Shown here: positions 52,113-60,264 of the stretch, piece after piece
Numbering within the stretch: the stretch's first letter is position 1
Layout: every line of letters starts with the position of its first letter
Assembly: GCF_001434895.1 (NCBI RefSeq)
Contig: NZ_AZEE01000029.1
Location: 287,267 to 351,266 of the forward strand
Length of the DNA stretch: 64,000 nt
Origin: Secundilactobacillus odoratitofui DSM 19909 = JCM 15043
Lineage (GTDB): Bacteria > Bacillota > Bacilli > Lactobacillales > Lactobacillaceae
Reading direction: 5' to 3'
Notes under the pieces: generated by a model
Seen by the model: the letters and a program-made list of their open reading frames with translations, nothing else
Told to the model about the DNA's origin: nothing
Database searches by the model: none
Made by a program: the position numbers and the translations under genes

Positions 52113-52448
52113 AATTAAAACCTCTTTTCTATTGGCTTAGAAATTCGGTTGGTCATCGAAATACGTGATTTGATATAACGTTAAGCGTTGCCGTTTAAAT
52201 TCATATCAAGTTATGCTTTCTTTGATCCAAACATTCAAAGCAATTCTATTCATTAGGTGGCTAATTGAGCGCCCGCTCAACTGCCACAACATACTATACC
52301 ACCATAAATCTAAAACACAAGCGTTTCTTAATGATGTAAGCGGATTTAATTAAGGTTCTCATTCAATTCACCTATATTTATCCTGGAATTATAATTTTGG
52401 ACTCCCTAATTTTGTTGATTGATCGTTTTTTCTCACCAAATTCAAGCA
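52113..52448. other. Promoter region of mntH copy 2
   Basis: About 335 bases without a gene. Minus-strand TATAGT (complement of 52291-52296 region) with a TTGTGT upstream is a plausible promoter, and the TetR-type palindrome 52265-52280 lies just downstream of it. The untranslated leader would be about 170 bases; I see no known riboswitch in it, including no yybP-ykoY manganese motif. Confidence 0.4.
52265..52280. promoter_or_regulatory. TetR-type operator
   Basis: TTGAGCG-CC-CGCTCAA, a perfect 16-base palindrome downstream of the probable -10 of the mntH copy 2/tetR transcript. Confidence 0.75.
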
Positions 52449-52487
52449 AAAAGACCAAGTTTCAAATCGAAACTTGGTCTTTTTCAC
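52449..52487. terminator. Bidirectional terminator
   Basis: AAAAAGACCAAGTTTC pairs with GAAACTTGGTCTTTTT around AAATC; directly follows the Opu-type permease gene on the minus strand. Confidence 0.93.
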
Positions 52488-52490
52488 CAA

Positions 52491-54029
52491 TTACTTCAAA
52501 TATCCATGTGCCTTTAAATATTCTCGCGCAACCACTGCTGCTTTTCGATGTTTAACAGTGACTTGATAGTTCATATTTTGCATATCACTGACTGAAATTT
52601 TACCGCTCAGCTTTGATAGGCTCTTAACGATACCTGGATGCTGTTTAGCAAACGACGTCTTCATCAACGGTGCACCTTGGTAAGAAGGGAAGAACGATTT
52701 ATCATCCTTCAACGCGACCAAGTGATCTGCCTTAATCTGTGGATCAGTCGTGTAGCCATCCGTCACATCGACACGACCATTGGCAAGTGCCTCGTAACGT
52801 AGCGACGGCTCCATTGTCTTTGCTGCTTTGAGGTGTAACCCATACGTCTTCTTTAAGCCAGGATAGCCATCCGCTTGTTGATAAAAGTCCGGATCAAACG
52901 CCCCAGTGAATTGATCTGAAATGGCAGCTAAATCTGACACCGTTTTGAGATGATACTTTTTTGCTGTCGAAGCACGAACGGTCACGGAGTAGTCATTTTG
53001 ATAAGCCATTGGTTTGAGATACGTCAGGTTAAACTGTTTTTTCAACGCTTGTTTGGCATCCTGATACGCAATTTTAGGATTCTTATTAACGCCCTTGTTC
53101 GTTTTAACTAATGATTGCATGACCGTACCAGTAAATTCCGGATAAACGTTAATTTTATCACTCTGCAACCCTTTAAATAGAAAACTGGTACCACCAAAAT
53201 TAGGTTTTAGAATCACTTTTACGTTTGAGTTATCCTGCTCAATCAGGTCCTTATACATATTAATCAGGATTTCTGGCTCGCCGCCTAACTTACCGGCAAT
53301 CGTGATGGTTTCAGTTGGCTTGGTGAACAATGCATGCCCAACACTACCACCAACACCTAACACGGCCAGTACTAACACACCGATTCCTAGGCGTTTTAAA
53401 GGTACTTTGGCTAACACTTTGATCAGTAAGTTTGCGAGTAAAGCCAAAATAGCTGATAAAATCGCTCCCACTAAGAGAGCCGCATTATTATTTGTCTGAA
53501 TCCCCAGTAAGATATATGTCCCAAGGCCACCGCCACCAATCAAAGCAGCCAGTGTTGCCGTTCCGATGACTAATACCGTGGCAATTCGAATACCTGAGAG
53601 AATCATGGGCATTGCCAGCGGCAACTCAACACGAAAGAGTTTAAATCGTGGTGTTACGCCCAAGGCGTCCGCTGCCTCTAGTAAAACCGGATCGATATTC
53701 GTGAGTCCTGCGTAAGTGTTTTGAAACACCGGCATAATTGCATACAAAACCAATGCTATAATCGCAGGAACGGTACCAATACCAACAAACGGAATCAAGA
53801 TACCTAATACGGCGAGGCTGGGAATAGTCTGTATCACACCCGCAACCTGTAAGATAAACTCGCCAACTCGCCGATGATTAATGAGTACAATCGCGAGTGG
53901 AACAGCGATTAAAATGGTGATTACCATCGCGATGAGCGAAATCGTAATATGCTGCCACAACGCAGTTAAAAGGTCACTCCCATTTTTTTGAACATACGCT
54001 ACAATCGCATTAATGACGGTCACCCCCAC
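52491..54029 (-). CDS. Opu-type ABC transporter, fused permease and substrate-binding protein
   Basis: A 512-residue fusion. Residues about 1-215 are a BPD-type permease with six spans (ITISLIAMVITILIAVPLA, GVIQTIPSLAVLGILIPF, and the EAA loop EAADALGVTPRFKLFRVELP). Residues about 235-512 are an OpuAC-like quaternary-amine binding domain exposed outside (ITIAGKLGGEPEILINMY, NVYPEFTGTVMQSLV, GAFDPDFYQQADGYPGLKKTY). Candidate ligands include glycine betaine, carnitine, choline, bile acids (BilE) and ergothioneine (EgtU); residues alone do not decide. Start uncertain: GTG at 54029 or GTG at 54023. It overlaps the upstream ATPase gene by 20 bases. Confidence 0.93.
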   Translation of the reverse strand: MGVTVINAIVAYVQKNGSDLLTALWQHITISLIAMVITILIAVPLAIVLINHRRVGEFILQVAGVIQTIPSLAVLGILIPFVGIGTVPAIIALVLYAIMPVFQNTYAGLTNIDPVLLEAADALGVTPRFKLFRVELPLAMPMILSGIRIATVLVIGTATLAALIGGGGLGTYILLGIQTNNNAALLVGAILSAILALLANLLIKVLAKVPLKRLGIGVLVLAVLGVGGSVGHALFTKPTETITIAGKLGGEPEILINMYKDLIEQDNSNVKVILKPNFGGTSFLFKGLQSDKINVYPEFTGTVMQSLVKTNKGVNKNPKIAYQDAKQALKKQFNLTYLKPMAYQNDYSVTVRASTAKKYHLKTVSDLAAISDQFTGAFDPDFYQQADGYPGLKKTYGLHLKAAKTMEPSLRYEALANGRVDVTDGYTTDPQIKADHLVALKDDKSFFPSYQGAPLMKTSFAKQHPGIVKSLSKLSGKISVSDMQNMNYQVTVKHRKAAVVAREYLKAHGYLK

Positions 54030-54954
54030 TTTCCAATGAAGCCATATAGGCGATTAAGTCTTGATCAGTTAAAACCATGTTGCCCACAATAATTTGGTGC
54101 TTACCCGATTCATTGAGGGTGGCAGCCATTTCAAACAAGCTTTGGCCCTTACTCATCGTTAATCCAATATCTTCAGCCTCTTTAGGCCGCCCAAAACCAG
54201 CTGCAATCACCTGACCAAGCAACTGATTAGTCTGCTGCTCATCGGCAAAGAAATTACCCACAAATGCGTTTGCGGGTTCAGTTAAAATATTTTCCGGTGT
54301 TCCAACTTGTTGTAGTTGACCGTTATAAACAACCCCAATTCGATCGGCAAGTCGAAGCGCTTCATGCATATCATGAGTCACAAAAACAATCGTCGTATCG
54401 AGATCACGATGCAAATCTAGCACAATCTCTTGTAGCTGTCTTCGTGAAACAGGATCAAGCGCGCTAAACGGCTCATCCATTAACACTAACTTAGGCTGAC
54501 TAGCTAAGGCCCGAACGATTCCTACCCGCTGAGCTTCACCGCCGGATAGTTCACTTGGCATTCGACTTAAAAAGGCATCGGGATCTAACCCAACCTGGGC
54601 CATAAGCTGCGCAACGCGTGCGTGTTTTTTATCCGTTGACCAGCCCAGATTATCGAGCTGCACGCTGGCATTTTCCTCAACCGTCATATTGGGAAACAAC
54701 GCACCCGTTTGAAGGACGTAACCAATGCGACGACGCAGCAACTGTAAATCAACACTGGCAACATCTTGTTCATCAATTTTAACTTGACCGCTAGTCGGCA
54801 CGATCAATCGATTAATGGTTTTTAAAAGTGTCGTCTTTCCGCTTCCAGACGGTCCGACCAACACGAATAATTCGCCATCGTTAATCGTTAAATTCAAATT
54901 TTCAAGGGCGTACTGCTCATCATAAGCCTTGTTGACGTTCACTAATTCAATCAT
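54010..54954 (-). CDS. Opu-type ABC transporter ATP-binding protein
   Basis: A 314-residue ATPase. Walker A GPSGSGKTTLL (about 35-45), Q-loop LQTGALFPNMTVEENA, signature LSGGEAQRVGIVRAL, Walker B LVLMDEPFSALDP, H-loop FVTHDMHEAL. A C-terminal extension of about 80 residues replaces the CBS pair of OpuCA; I see one short region (GQSLFEMAATLNESGKHQII) that may be a single degenerate CBS motif. ATG at 54954 follows GAGGTG; three codons further upstream overlap that site. Operon partner of the fused permease/binding protein. Confidence 0.93.
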   Translation of the reverse strand: MIELVNVNKAYDEQYALENLNLTINDGELFVLVGPSGSGKTTLLKTINRLIVPTSGQVKIDEQDVASVDLQLLRRRIGYVLQTGALFPNMTVEENASVQLDNLGWSTDKKHARVAQLMAQVGLDPDAFLSRMPSELSGGEAQRVGIVRALASQPKLVLMDEPFSALDPVSRRQLQEIVLDLHRDLDTTIVFVTHDMHEALRLADRIGVVYNGQLQQVGTPENILTEPANAFVGNFFADEQQTNQLLGQVIAAGFGRPKEAEDIGLTMSKGQSLFEMAATLNESGKHQIIVGNMVLTDQDLIAYMASLESGGDRH

Positions 54955-55215
54955 TGGTTTCACCTCGATCTCACATTCAGTTTCTAACTATACTATTCTA
55001 GAATCGAACCGCAATCAATTTAACTTACAAGTTTTAATCAGATTGGTCTTTTAAATCAGAAAAATTGAGCTTTTTGGTAAATACGAAGGTAATCAGCACA
55101 TAACCCGGGAAATAATCATCTGTTTTATTTACTGTTATTTTAAACTACGAAAAAACGCCCGCAATGTTGCTAAACATCGCACGCGTTTAATCTGAATCAT
55201 GTTACTAGCTATCAA

Positions 55216-55878
55216 TTACTCTGCCAGTAAAGCAGTAATCCCCACTGGTAGTTCTTCCGGTGATGTTACGATTGCCGTTGCATTTGCTGCTCTCAGTTCA
55301 GCTGCATCACCAAACCCATAGGTCACACCAAGCGTCTTAACTTGGTTTTCCTGGCCACCGTTCATATCAGTATAACGATCACCAATCATAACGCTTTGCG
55401 ATGGCGTGGCGCGACTTTGACGAATACCATAGGCTAAAATATCGGCCTTTTTGCTCCGAATTCGCTCATCGACAGTCGCACCATACACACCAGTAAAATA
55501 ATCCTTTAACTTAAACCGATTTAAAATGCGGTGCAAAACATCTTCCGGCTTGGCGGAAGCAATATTAAGTTGATACCCAGCTGTTTTAAGTTGGTCTAAT
55601 GCCGTTTCAATACCAGGATAAACTTCAAGCTCAAAAATGCCATCTTGTGCGTAGCTCGTTTGATAGTAATCAACGCCTCGCAACACTTGATCTTCTGACA
55701 GCTCTGGGAAGTACTTATTTAAGCTAGTTGTCATTGCTGGACCAATAAACGTCCGGTATTGTTCATCCGTTAAATGAGGTAGTTTTAACTGGTCGATCAT
55801 ATACTTAATTGATAAGATAATGCCTTTTTCTGAATTAGCAATCGTACCATCAAAATCAAAAAATAACTGGTTACTCAT
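55216..55878 (-). CDS. HAD-superfamily phosphatase (phosphoglycolate phosphatase-like)
   Basis: A 220-residue HAD hydrolase of the Gph/PgmB class. Motif I FFDFDGTIANSE (6-17, nucleophile Asp8), motif II region LNIASAKPEDVLHRIL, motif III lysine near RSKKADI, motif IV SVMIGDRYTDMNGGQ. The cap domain lies between motifs I and II. Substrate unknown; sugar phosphate or nucleotide are typical. Upstream 54955-55215 holds an imperfect terminator (about 55150-55190) and a CCCGGGAAATAA motif at 55104-55115. Confidence 0.92.
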   Translation of the reverse strand: MSNQLFFDFDGTIANSEKGIILSIKYMIDQLKLPHLTDEQYRTFIGPAMTTSLNKYFPELSEDQVLRGVDYYQTSYAQDGIFELEVYPGIETALDQLKTAGYQLNIASAKPEDVLHRILNRFKLKDYFTGVYGATVDERIRSKKADILAYGIRQSRATPSQSVMIGDRYTDMNGGQENQVKTLGVTYGFGDAAELRAANATAIVTSPEELPVGITALLAE

Positions 55879-56145
55879 AGGTTTTTGTACGCTCCGTTTC
55901 TTATATATCCTGTGTTATAGGTTACCCTATCACAAGCTCCAAGACAAGCGCACTTGATTATAATCACAGCTTACAACCGCTAATTAATTGCGTTTTAGGC
56001 CACCTTCAGTCATTCATCATTGAAACATCAGTATTTTGATTATGTACAAAAAGGATACAAAAATGGCGCATTAATTTTACAGTTACAAATTAATACACCA
56101 TCTTCACTTTATTTTCATAACATATCACTTAATTTAAGCGAATGA

Positions 56146-56796
56146 TTAACGGTGGAAAGTTTCACCATTGGCAAGTTTATCAAGCCATTCCTGACTAATT
56201 TTACGCTGCTTGAAGTAGTATTTCTTATCGCGTTCATCGAATTGGCGCACCACCCGCGCCGGATTACCGTATGCCAGTGAATTAGCTGGAATCGACTTCG
56301 TCACAACGGCGCCGGCACCAATCACTGAGTTGTCGCCAATTGTAACACCTGGACAAATCGTCACGCTACCACCGATCCAAACGCGATTTCCAATTTTTAC
56401 GGGAACTGCGTACTCAGCACCAGTCCGTACACGAAGCTCAGGGTCTAGTGCGTGACCAGCAGTGTAGATACTAACGTTAGGGGCAATTAAAACGTCATCA
56501 CCAATCTCAATTGGTGCGGTATCAAGCAACGTCAAGTTACTGTTTGCAAAGAAGTTCTCGCCAACTTTAACGTTAAACCCATAGTCTAAATGCAGTGGTA
56601 ATTCAAAGAAATAGTTTTCACCAACTGAACCTAACAGTTCCTTTAAAATCCGCTTACGACTATCTAGGTCACGGTAGTTCAATCGATTGTATTCAAATAA
56701 CAAATCACGTGCTTTCATTCGAATTTCAAGTAATTCAGGTGTTTGGTGATATAGCTCACCGTTCAACATACGTTGATAATTCAAACTTTCTGTCAT
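56146..56796 (-). CDS. Maltose/galactoside O-acetyltransferase, second paralog
   Basis: A 216-residue left-handed beta-helix acetyltransferase with an N-terminal maltose acetyltransferase domain (MLNGELYHQTPELLEIRMKA) and hexapeptide repeats from about 75 (HLDYGFNVKVGENFFANSN, VLIAPNVSIYTAGHALD with the catalytic-type His, VWIGGSVTICPGVTIGDNS). It has a basic C-terminal extension (KKYYFKQRKISQEWLDKL) absent from the paralog at 28703. No MerR-type dyad is seen upstream. RBS GAGG. The flanking gap 55879-56145 contains nothing recognisable. Confidence 0.93.
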   Translation of the reverse strand: MTESLNYQRMLNGELYHQTPELLEIRMKARDLLFEYNRLNYRDLDSRKRILKELLGSVGENYFFELPLHLDYGFNVKVGENFFANSNLTLLDTAPIEIGDDVLIAPNVSIYTAGHALDPELRVRTGAEYAVPVKIGNRVWIGGSVTICPGVTIGDNSVIGAGAVVTKSIPANSLAYGNPARVVRQFDERDKKYYFKQRKISQEWLDKLANGETFHR

Positions 56797-56912
56797 TTTA
56801 TCTGCCTCACATTTTTATATTTATCCGTACCAATATTATACTATATAATTTATTCGAATCAATATTAAAATGTAAGGGCTTTTATACAATGATTCAATCA
56901 GAAGTCAACATA

Positions 56913-56955
56913 AAAAGGCTTGTAGATTCCAATCCAGGAATTTACAAGCCTTTTC
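56913..56955. terminator. Bidirectional terminator
   Basis: AAAAGGCTTGTAGATTCC pairs with GGAATTTACAAGCCTTTT (one mismatch). Related in sequence to the terminators at 5397 and 30877. It follows the uracil-DNA-glycosylase-like gene on the minus strand. Confidence 0.9.
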
Positions 56956-57009
56956 GATAATTCAAGCTTCAAAAAATAACGGGCAATTCGATATACCACA
57001 AATCGGCGA

Positions 57010-57594
57010 TCATTCAGTTAATAGCGCTCTGATCCGTTGTTGTAAATCAGGAACCACATCAGCTTCAAACCATGGATGTTGGTGCATCCAACCATAGTTG
57101 AGTGGTGATGGGTGAACTAACGGAAAGTAGTCTGGCAAATAATCTTGGTAGTGTTCCACTGTCATCGTCAAATTTTTTTGTCGCCGTTTTTGTAAATAAT
57201 ACTTTTGGGCATACGCGCCAATCAATAGTGTCAGCGATACTTGCGGCATTAGGCTCAGCACTCGTTCGTGCCACTTTTCGGCAAAACCCTTGCGTGGTGG
57301 TAGATCACCTTGTTTACCTTTTCCCGGGAAATAAAAATCTAACGGCACGACGCCTAGCTTCCCCGAATGGTAAAACTCATCGCGGCTCATACCCATCCAT
57401 TCACGTAACCGATCACCACTGGGGTCATCCCAGTAAGTCATCGATGCCTGCCCCTTACGACTCGGGGCCTGACTAATAATTAAAATTTTTGCATTTGGTT
57501 CAACGTGATAAAGTGGCTCAATTCCCTGCTCAGTAAACTGCGCGTTATCTGGATCAGCCATTATTGCTTGGTAAATTGATTCTGCAGATGTCAT
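57010..57594 (-). CDS. Uracil-DNA glycosylase family protein
   Basis: A 194-residue protein of the uracil-DNA-glycosylase-like superfamily. Motifs: IISQAPSRKGQ (motif for the uracil pocket, IxGxAPxxxG-like), PLDFYFPGKGKQGDLPPRK, LTLLIGAYAQKYYL and the C-terminal VHPSPLNYGW that inserts into DNA (HPSxx). This corresponds to the small family 4/5-like group common in Firmicutes; repair activity is not proven for it. ATG at 57594 has AGGAGTGA upstream; ten upstream codons are excluded. A CCCGGGAAATAA motif lies inside the gene at 57320-57334. Confidence 0.9.
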   Translation of the reverse strand: MTSAESIYQAIMADPDNAQFTEQGIEPLYHVEPNAKILIISQAPSRKGQASMTYWDDPSGDRLREWMGMSRDEFYHSGKLGVVPLDFYFPGKGKQGDLPPRKGFAEKWHERVLSLMPQVSLTLLIGAYAQKYYLQKRRQKNLTMTVEHYQDYLPDYFPLVHPSPLNYGWMHQHPWFEADVVPDLQQRIRALLTE

Positions 57595-57639
57595 GCTGTC
57601 ACTCCTAGAACCGTTTAGTTCCATAATACCACGCTACCC

Positions 57640-58980
57640 TTAGTAGTAGAAATAGCCCAAGTCACTGGCAACGCTTGGATAAATTGGTACCCAGTTCTTG
57701 ATCTCATCGGCTGGCGTTTTTGCAGTGATCAGCTGCGTCAAGTCGTTGATCAATTCCTCAGCATTAATTGCTAAAACGACTGCACCCACTAAAAGACCGG
57801 ACTGCTTGTCTTGAATAGTGGTTACTTGTGCATCTTGGTCTTGCAGTCGGTGATAAGTGTACCAGTTACCAACAGCTTGATGACGCACCGTATAACGTTC
57901 CGGTGACTGTTCTGCTTGCGTCAGCGTCACACCAACTTGAGCCAGCTCTGGCCCCGCAAAAACCGTGTGCGGAATTGGTGCATAGTGAATTGGTTCAACG
58001 GTTTCGGCCAACAGTGTTGACGCGACGTAACGACCTTCAATGCCAGAAACCGGCGTCAACTTAGGCGCTTGCTTGGCAATCACATCACCAATCGCGTAGA
58101 TATTATCAGCCGTGGTCTTTAAATGCTCATCGACCAAGATACCACCTTTTTCAGCCTTAACACCAGCCTTTGATAAATCAAGCTGATCAATATTAGGCCG
58201 ACGCCCCGCTGCGGCAAAAATAGCATCCAAGGTAAATGACGCATCACCATCCGTTGCCACACGGACTTGGCCCGTTTCTGTTTGCTGTAGCGCTGTTACG
58301 GTCGTATTCATATGAAAATGAATGCCTTTTTCGGCAAGGATGTGCCGTAAGCGTTGAGTCTCGTTCTCTGGGAATCCGCGAAGTAACCGATCATTGTGTT
58401 GGAAAACGTAAACCTCAGCACCGGCTTCAACGGCAATATTAGCAAGTTCAATTGCCACGTAGCCACCGCCAACAAACCCAATTTTGTTAGGTAACTTCGG
58501 CAGCGATAAAAAGTCGGTACTCGTTTGGTAAAGCTCACTACCTGTAATATCTGGAATTGTTGGTGTAGCGCCCGTTGCAATCACAATTTTATTTCCCGTC
58601 ACAGTTTTTGTACCAACTAATAGCGTATGGGCGTCCATAAAATGGGCAGTCTCTGACAAGTGATCAATACCAGCGCTCTCAAGCCCGGCTGCCGTGCCCG
58701 TTGGCACCTTATCCGTATACGTTTTTTTGAACGCCATGAGCTTGGGCCAGTCGATCTGAGCAGTCGTCTTTAACCCACTATCTCGGTACCGAAGCCCCTG
58801 ACGCTTTGCCTCGACAACTCCGTACAACATTTTTTTGGGGTCACAGCCAAAGTTTGGGCAGGTACCACCCCATAAATTACCTTCGACCACTAGCACGTGT
58901 TGCTTGTTGTTCAAAGCATACGCCGTCGCTAAGCCACCGGGTCCACCGCCAATTACAATCGTATCGTAGTCAAATGCCAT
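57640..58980 (-). CDS. Glutathione-reductase-like flavin disulfide oxidoreductase
   Basis: A 446-residue FAD/NAD(P)-dependent oxidoreductase. FAD fold IVIGGGPGGLATAYAL (9-24), redox disulfide GGTCPNFGCDPKK with Cys41 and Cys46, NAD(P) fold IGFVGGGYVAIELANIAVEAG, and FAD-binding AIGDV. The C-terminal dimer domain ends IYPSVASDLGYFYY, where glutathione reductases have HPTxxE: the catalytic His-Glu pair is replaced by Tyr and Asp. The enzyme may act on a different disulfide or metal, or be a coenzyme A disulfide or mercuric-type relative. ATG at 58980 behind AGGAGG. 45 bases upstream of the glycosylase-like gene; probably cotranscribed. Confidence 0.92.
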   Translation of the reverse strand: MAFDYDTIVIGGGPGGLATAYALNNKQHVLVVEGNLWGGTCPNFGCDPKKMLYGVVEAKRQGLRYRDSGLKTTAQIDWPKLMAFKKTYTDKVPTGTAAGLESAGIDHLSETAHFMDAHTLLVGTKTVTGNKIVIATGATPTIPDITGSELYQTSTDFLSLPKLPNKIGFVGGGYVAIELANIAVEAGAEVYVFQHNDRLLRGFPENETQRLRHILAEKGIHFHMNTTVTALQQTETGQVRVATDGDASFTLDAIFAAAGRRPNIDQLDLSKAGVKAEKGGILVDEHLKTTADNIYAIGDVIAKQAPKLTPVSGIEGRYVASTLLAETVEPIHYAPIPHTVFAGPELAQVGVTLTQAEQSPERYTVRHQAVGNWYTYHRLQDQDAQVTTIQDKQSGLLVGAVVLAINAEELINDLTQLITAKTPADEIKNWVPIYPSVASDLGYFYY

Positions 58981-59106
58981 GTGAGTACCTCCTGTGTTCA
59001 AGTTTTCAATTTATTAATTCTTACCTCCAAAATACTACATGAGCCCTAGTGAAACCACTATTTAGCCCCTAATTCCTGTTAGCCACATATAGCACGTGTG
59101 TCTTAA

Positions 59107-59168
59107 TTTACGAAAGCTTTACACGTAAGATACAAACATTTACGAAGGATTTATCCCGACTTTACAAT
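59107..59168 (+). promoter_or_regulatory. PhoP-box-like repeat array and promoter of the phosphonate operon
   Basis: TTTACG (59107), TTTACA (59118), GATACA (59129) and TTTACG (59139) recur at 11, 11 and 10 bases, the helical-phase direct repeat that defines Pho boxes of Gram-positive PhoP. A -10-like TACAAT is at 59163-59168, 18 bases after the last repeat, so the array would act as an activator site in place of a -35. Confidence 0.7.
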
Positions 59169-59215
59169 CACCCGTTAGTATTAAACCTGTTAAAAAATAG
59201 ATAGGAGCTTATGCC

Positions 59216-60241
59216 ATGAAATCATTGAAAACAAGTTTGTTTGCCGCCGGAATCTTAGGACTCGCCCTCACAGCTGCAGGATGTAGTTCTAACCATGCAG
59301 CCGGTGACTCTGCCAAGGCCAAGTCACTCACCGTTGTCTTTTTACCTGGTGATTCTGCTAAGGAAGCTGGTCCAGCTCGGACAGCGTTAGCTCACGAAAT
59401 TAGCAAGGCCACTGGCAAAAAGGTTGATGTTAAAACAACGACCGACTACAACGTTGCAATCCAAGCCATCTCCTCTGGCAAAGCCCAGCTTGCTTTAATG
59501 GGTCCAGATAGTTACATCCAAGCTCACAAGCAAAACGCCGCTGTTGCCCCAATCTTAACGTATTCTGGCAAGTCTGGTACTTTGAAAGACGCTCAATATC
59601 ACAGTTATGTAATGGTACCAAAGGACAAAGCCAGTCAATACAAGGTTAACGGTAAGTATAGTTTACAAAAGATCAAGGGAAAACGGATGTCATTCGTTTC
59701 TAACACGTCAACTTCCGGCTTTGCCATTCCAGCGGGTGCCATTGCGACAGCCTTCAAGGTTAGCAACAAGGATGACCTCCAACAAAGTGGCAAGTTCTTC
59801 TCTAAAGTCCTCTTCGGTGGTTCACACCAAGGTTCAGCCGTTAATCTGTTAAAGGGTGATGCTGATGTTGCTGCTTTCGATGATATGGACCTTGTTTCAT
59901 ACGGTAAGTTTACGAATGATTCAACTAAGGCCGGTGCAGACTTCAAAGTAAATGCTAACGCGCCAGCGCCATTTAACAGCGTTCGCGGCAAAGAAAGTAT
60001 CGCCCTAGCCGCCTATCCAGTTCAAAACGAACCAATCGCTGTTAACTCAAAAATGGTCAGCAAGTCTGACATCAACAAAATCGTTAAACGTTTGACTTCA
60101 AAGGCCGTTACCAACAATCCTAAGTTCTTTGCGCCATCAGATGCTAAGGTGCACAGTCTGTTACCTAAGGACGGCAATACTCAATTTATCGGTATTTCAG
60201 ATAAGTGGTATGCCCCTACTCACAAAGTACTTGGCGAATAA
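59216..60241 (+). CDS. phnD: Phosphonate/phosphate ABC transporter substrate-binding lipoprotein
   Basis: A 341-residue lipoprotein. Signal peptide with lipobox TAAGC, Cys23. PhnD-type blocks: LTVVFLPGDSAKEAGPARTA, the ALMGPDSYIQAHKQ ligand region, SFVSNTSTSGFAIPAG and VAAFDDMDLVSYG. It should capture phosphonates such as 2-aminoethylphosphonate outside the cell. RBS TAGGAG. First gene of phnD-phnC-phnE-phnE and the fused degradative enzyme, behind a Pho-box-like array. Phosphite or methylphosphonate are other possible ligands of the family; the catabolic gene argues for 2-aminoethylphosphonate. Confidence 0.95.
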   Translation: MKSLKTSLFAAGILGLALTAAGCSSNHAAGDSAKAKSLTVVFLPGDSAKEAGPARTALAHEISKATGKKVDVKTTTDYNVAIQAISSGKAQLALMGPDSYIQAHKQNAAVAPILTYSGKSGTLKDAQYHSYVMVPKDKASQYKVNGKYSLQKIKGKRMSFVSNTSTSGFAIPAGAIATAFKVSNKDDLQQSGKFFSKVLFGGSHQGSAVNLLKGDADVAAFDDMDLVSYGKFTNDSTKAGADFKVNANAPAPFNSVRGKESIALAAYPVQNEPIAVNSKMVSKSDINKIVKRLTSKAVTNNPKFFAPSDAKVHSLLPKDGNTQFIGISDKWYAPTHKVLGE

Positions 60242-60264
60242 TTAAGTGGTAAAGGAGGCCCAAC

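Noticed and set aside
52113-52264. yybP-ykoY manganese riboswitch in the long leader of mntH copy 2
   Set aside because: I looked for the conserved GGGGAGUA and loop blocks and did not find them.
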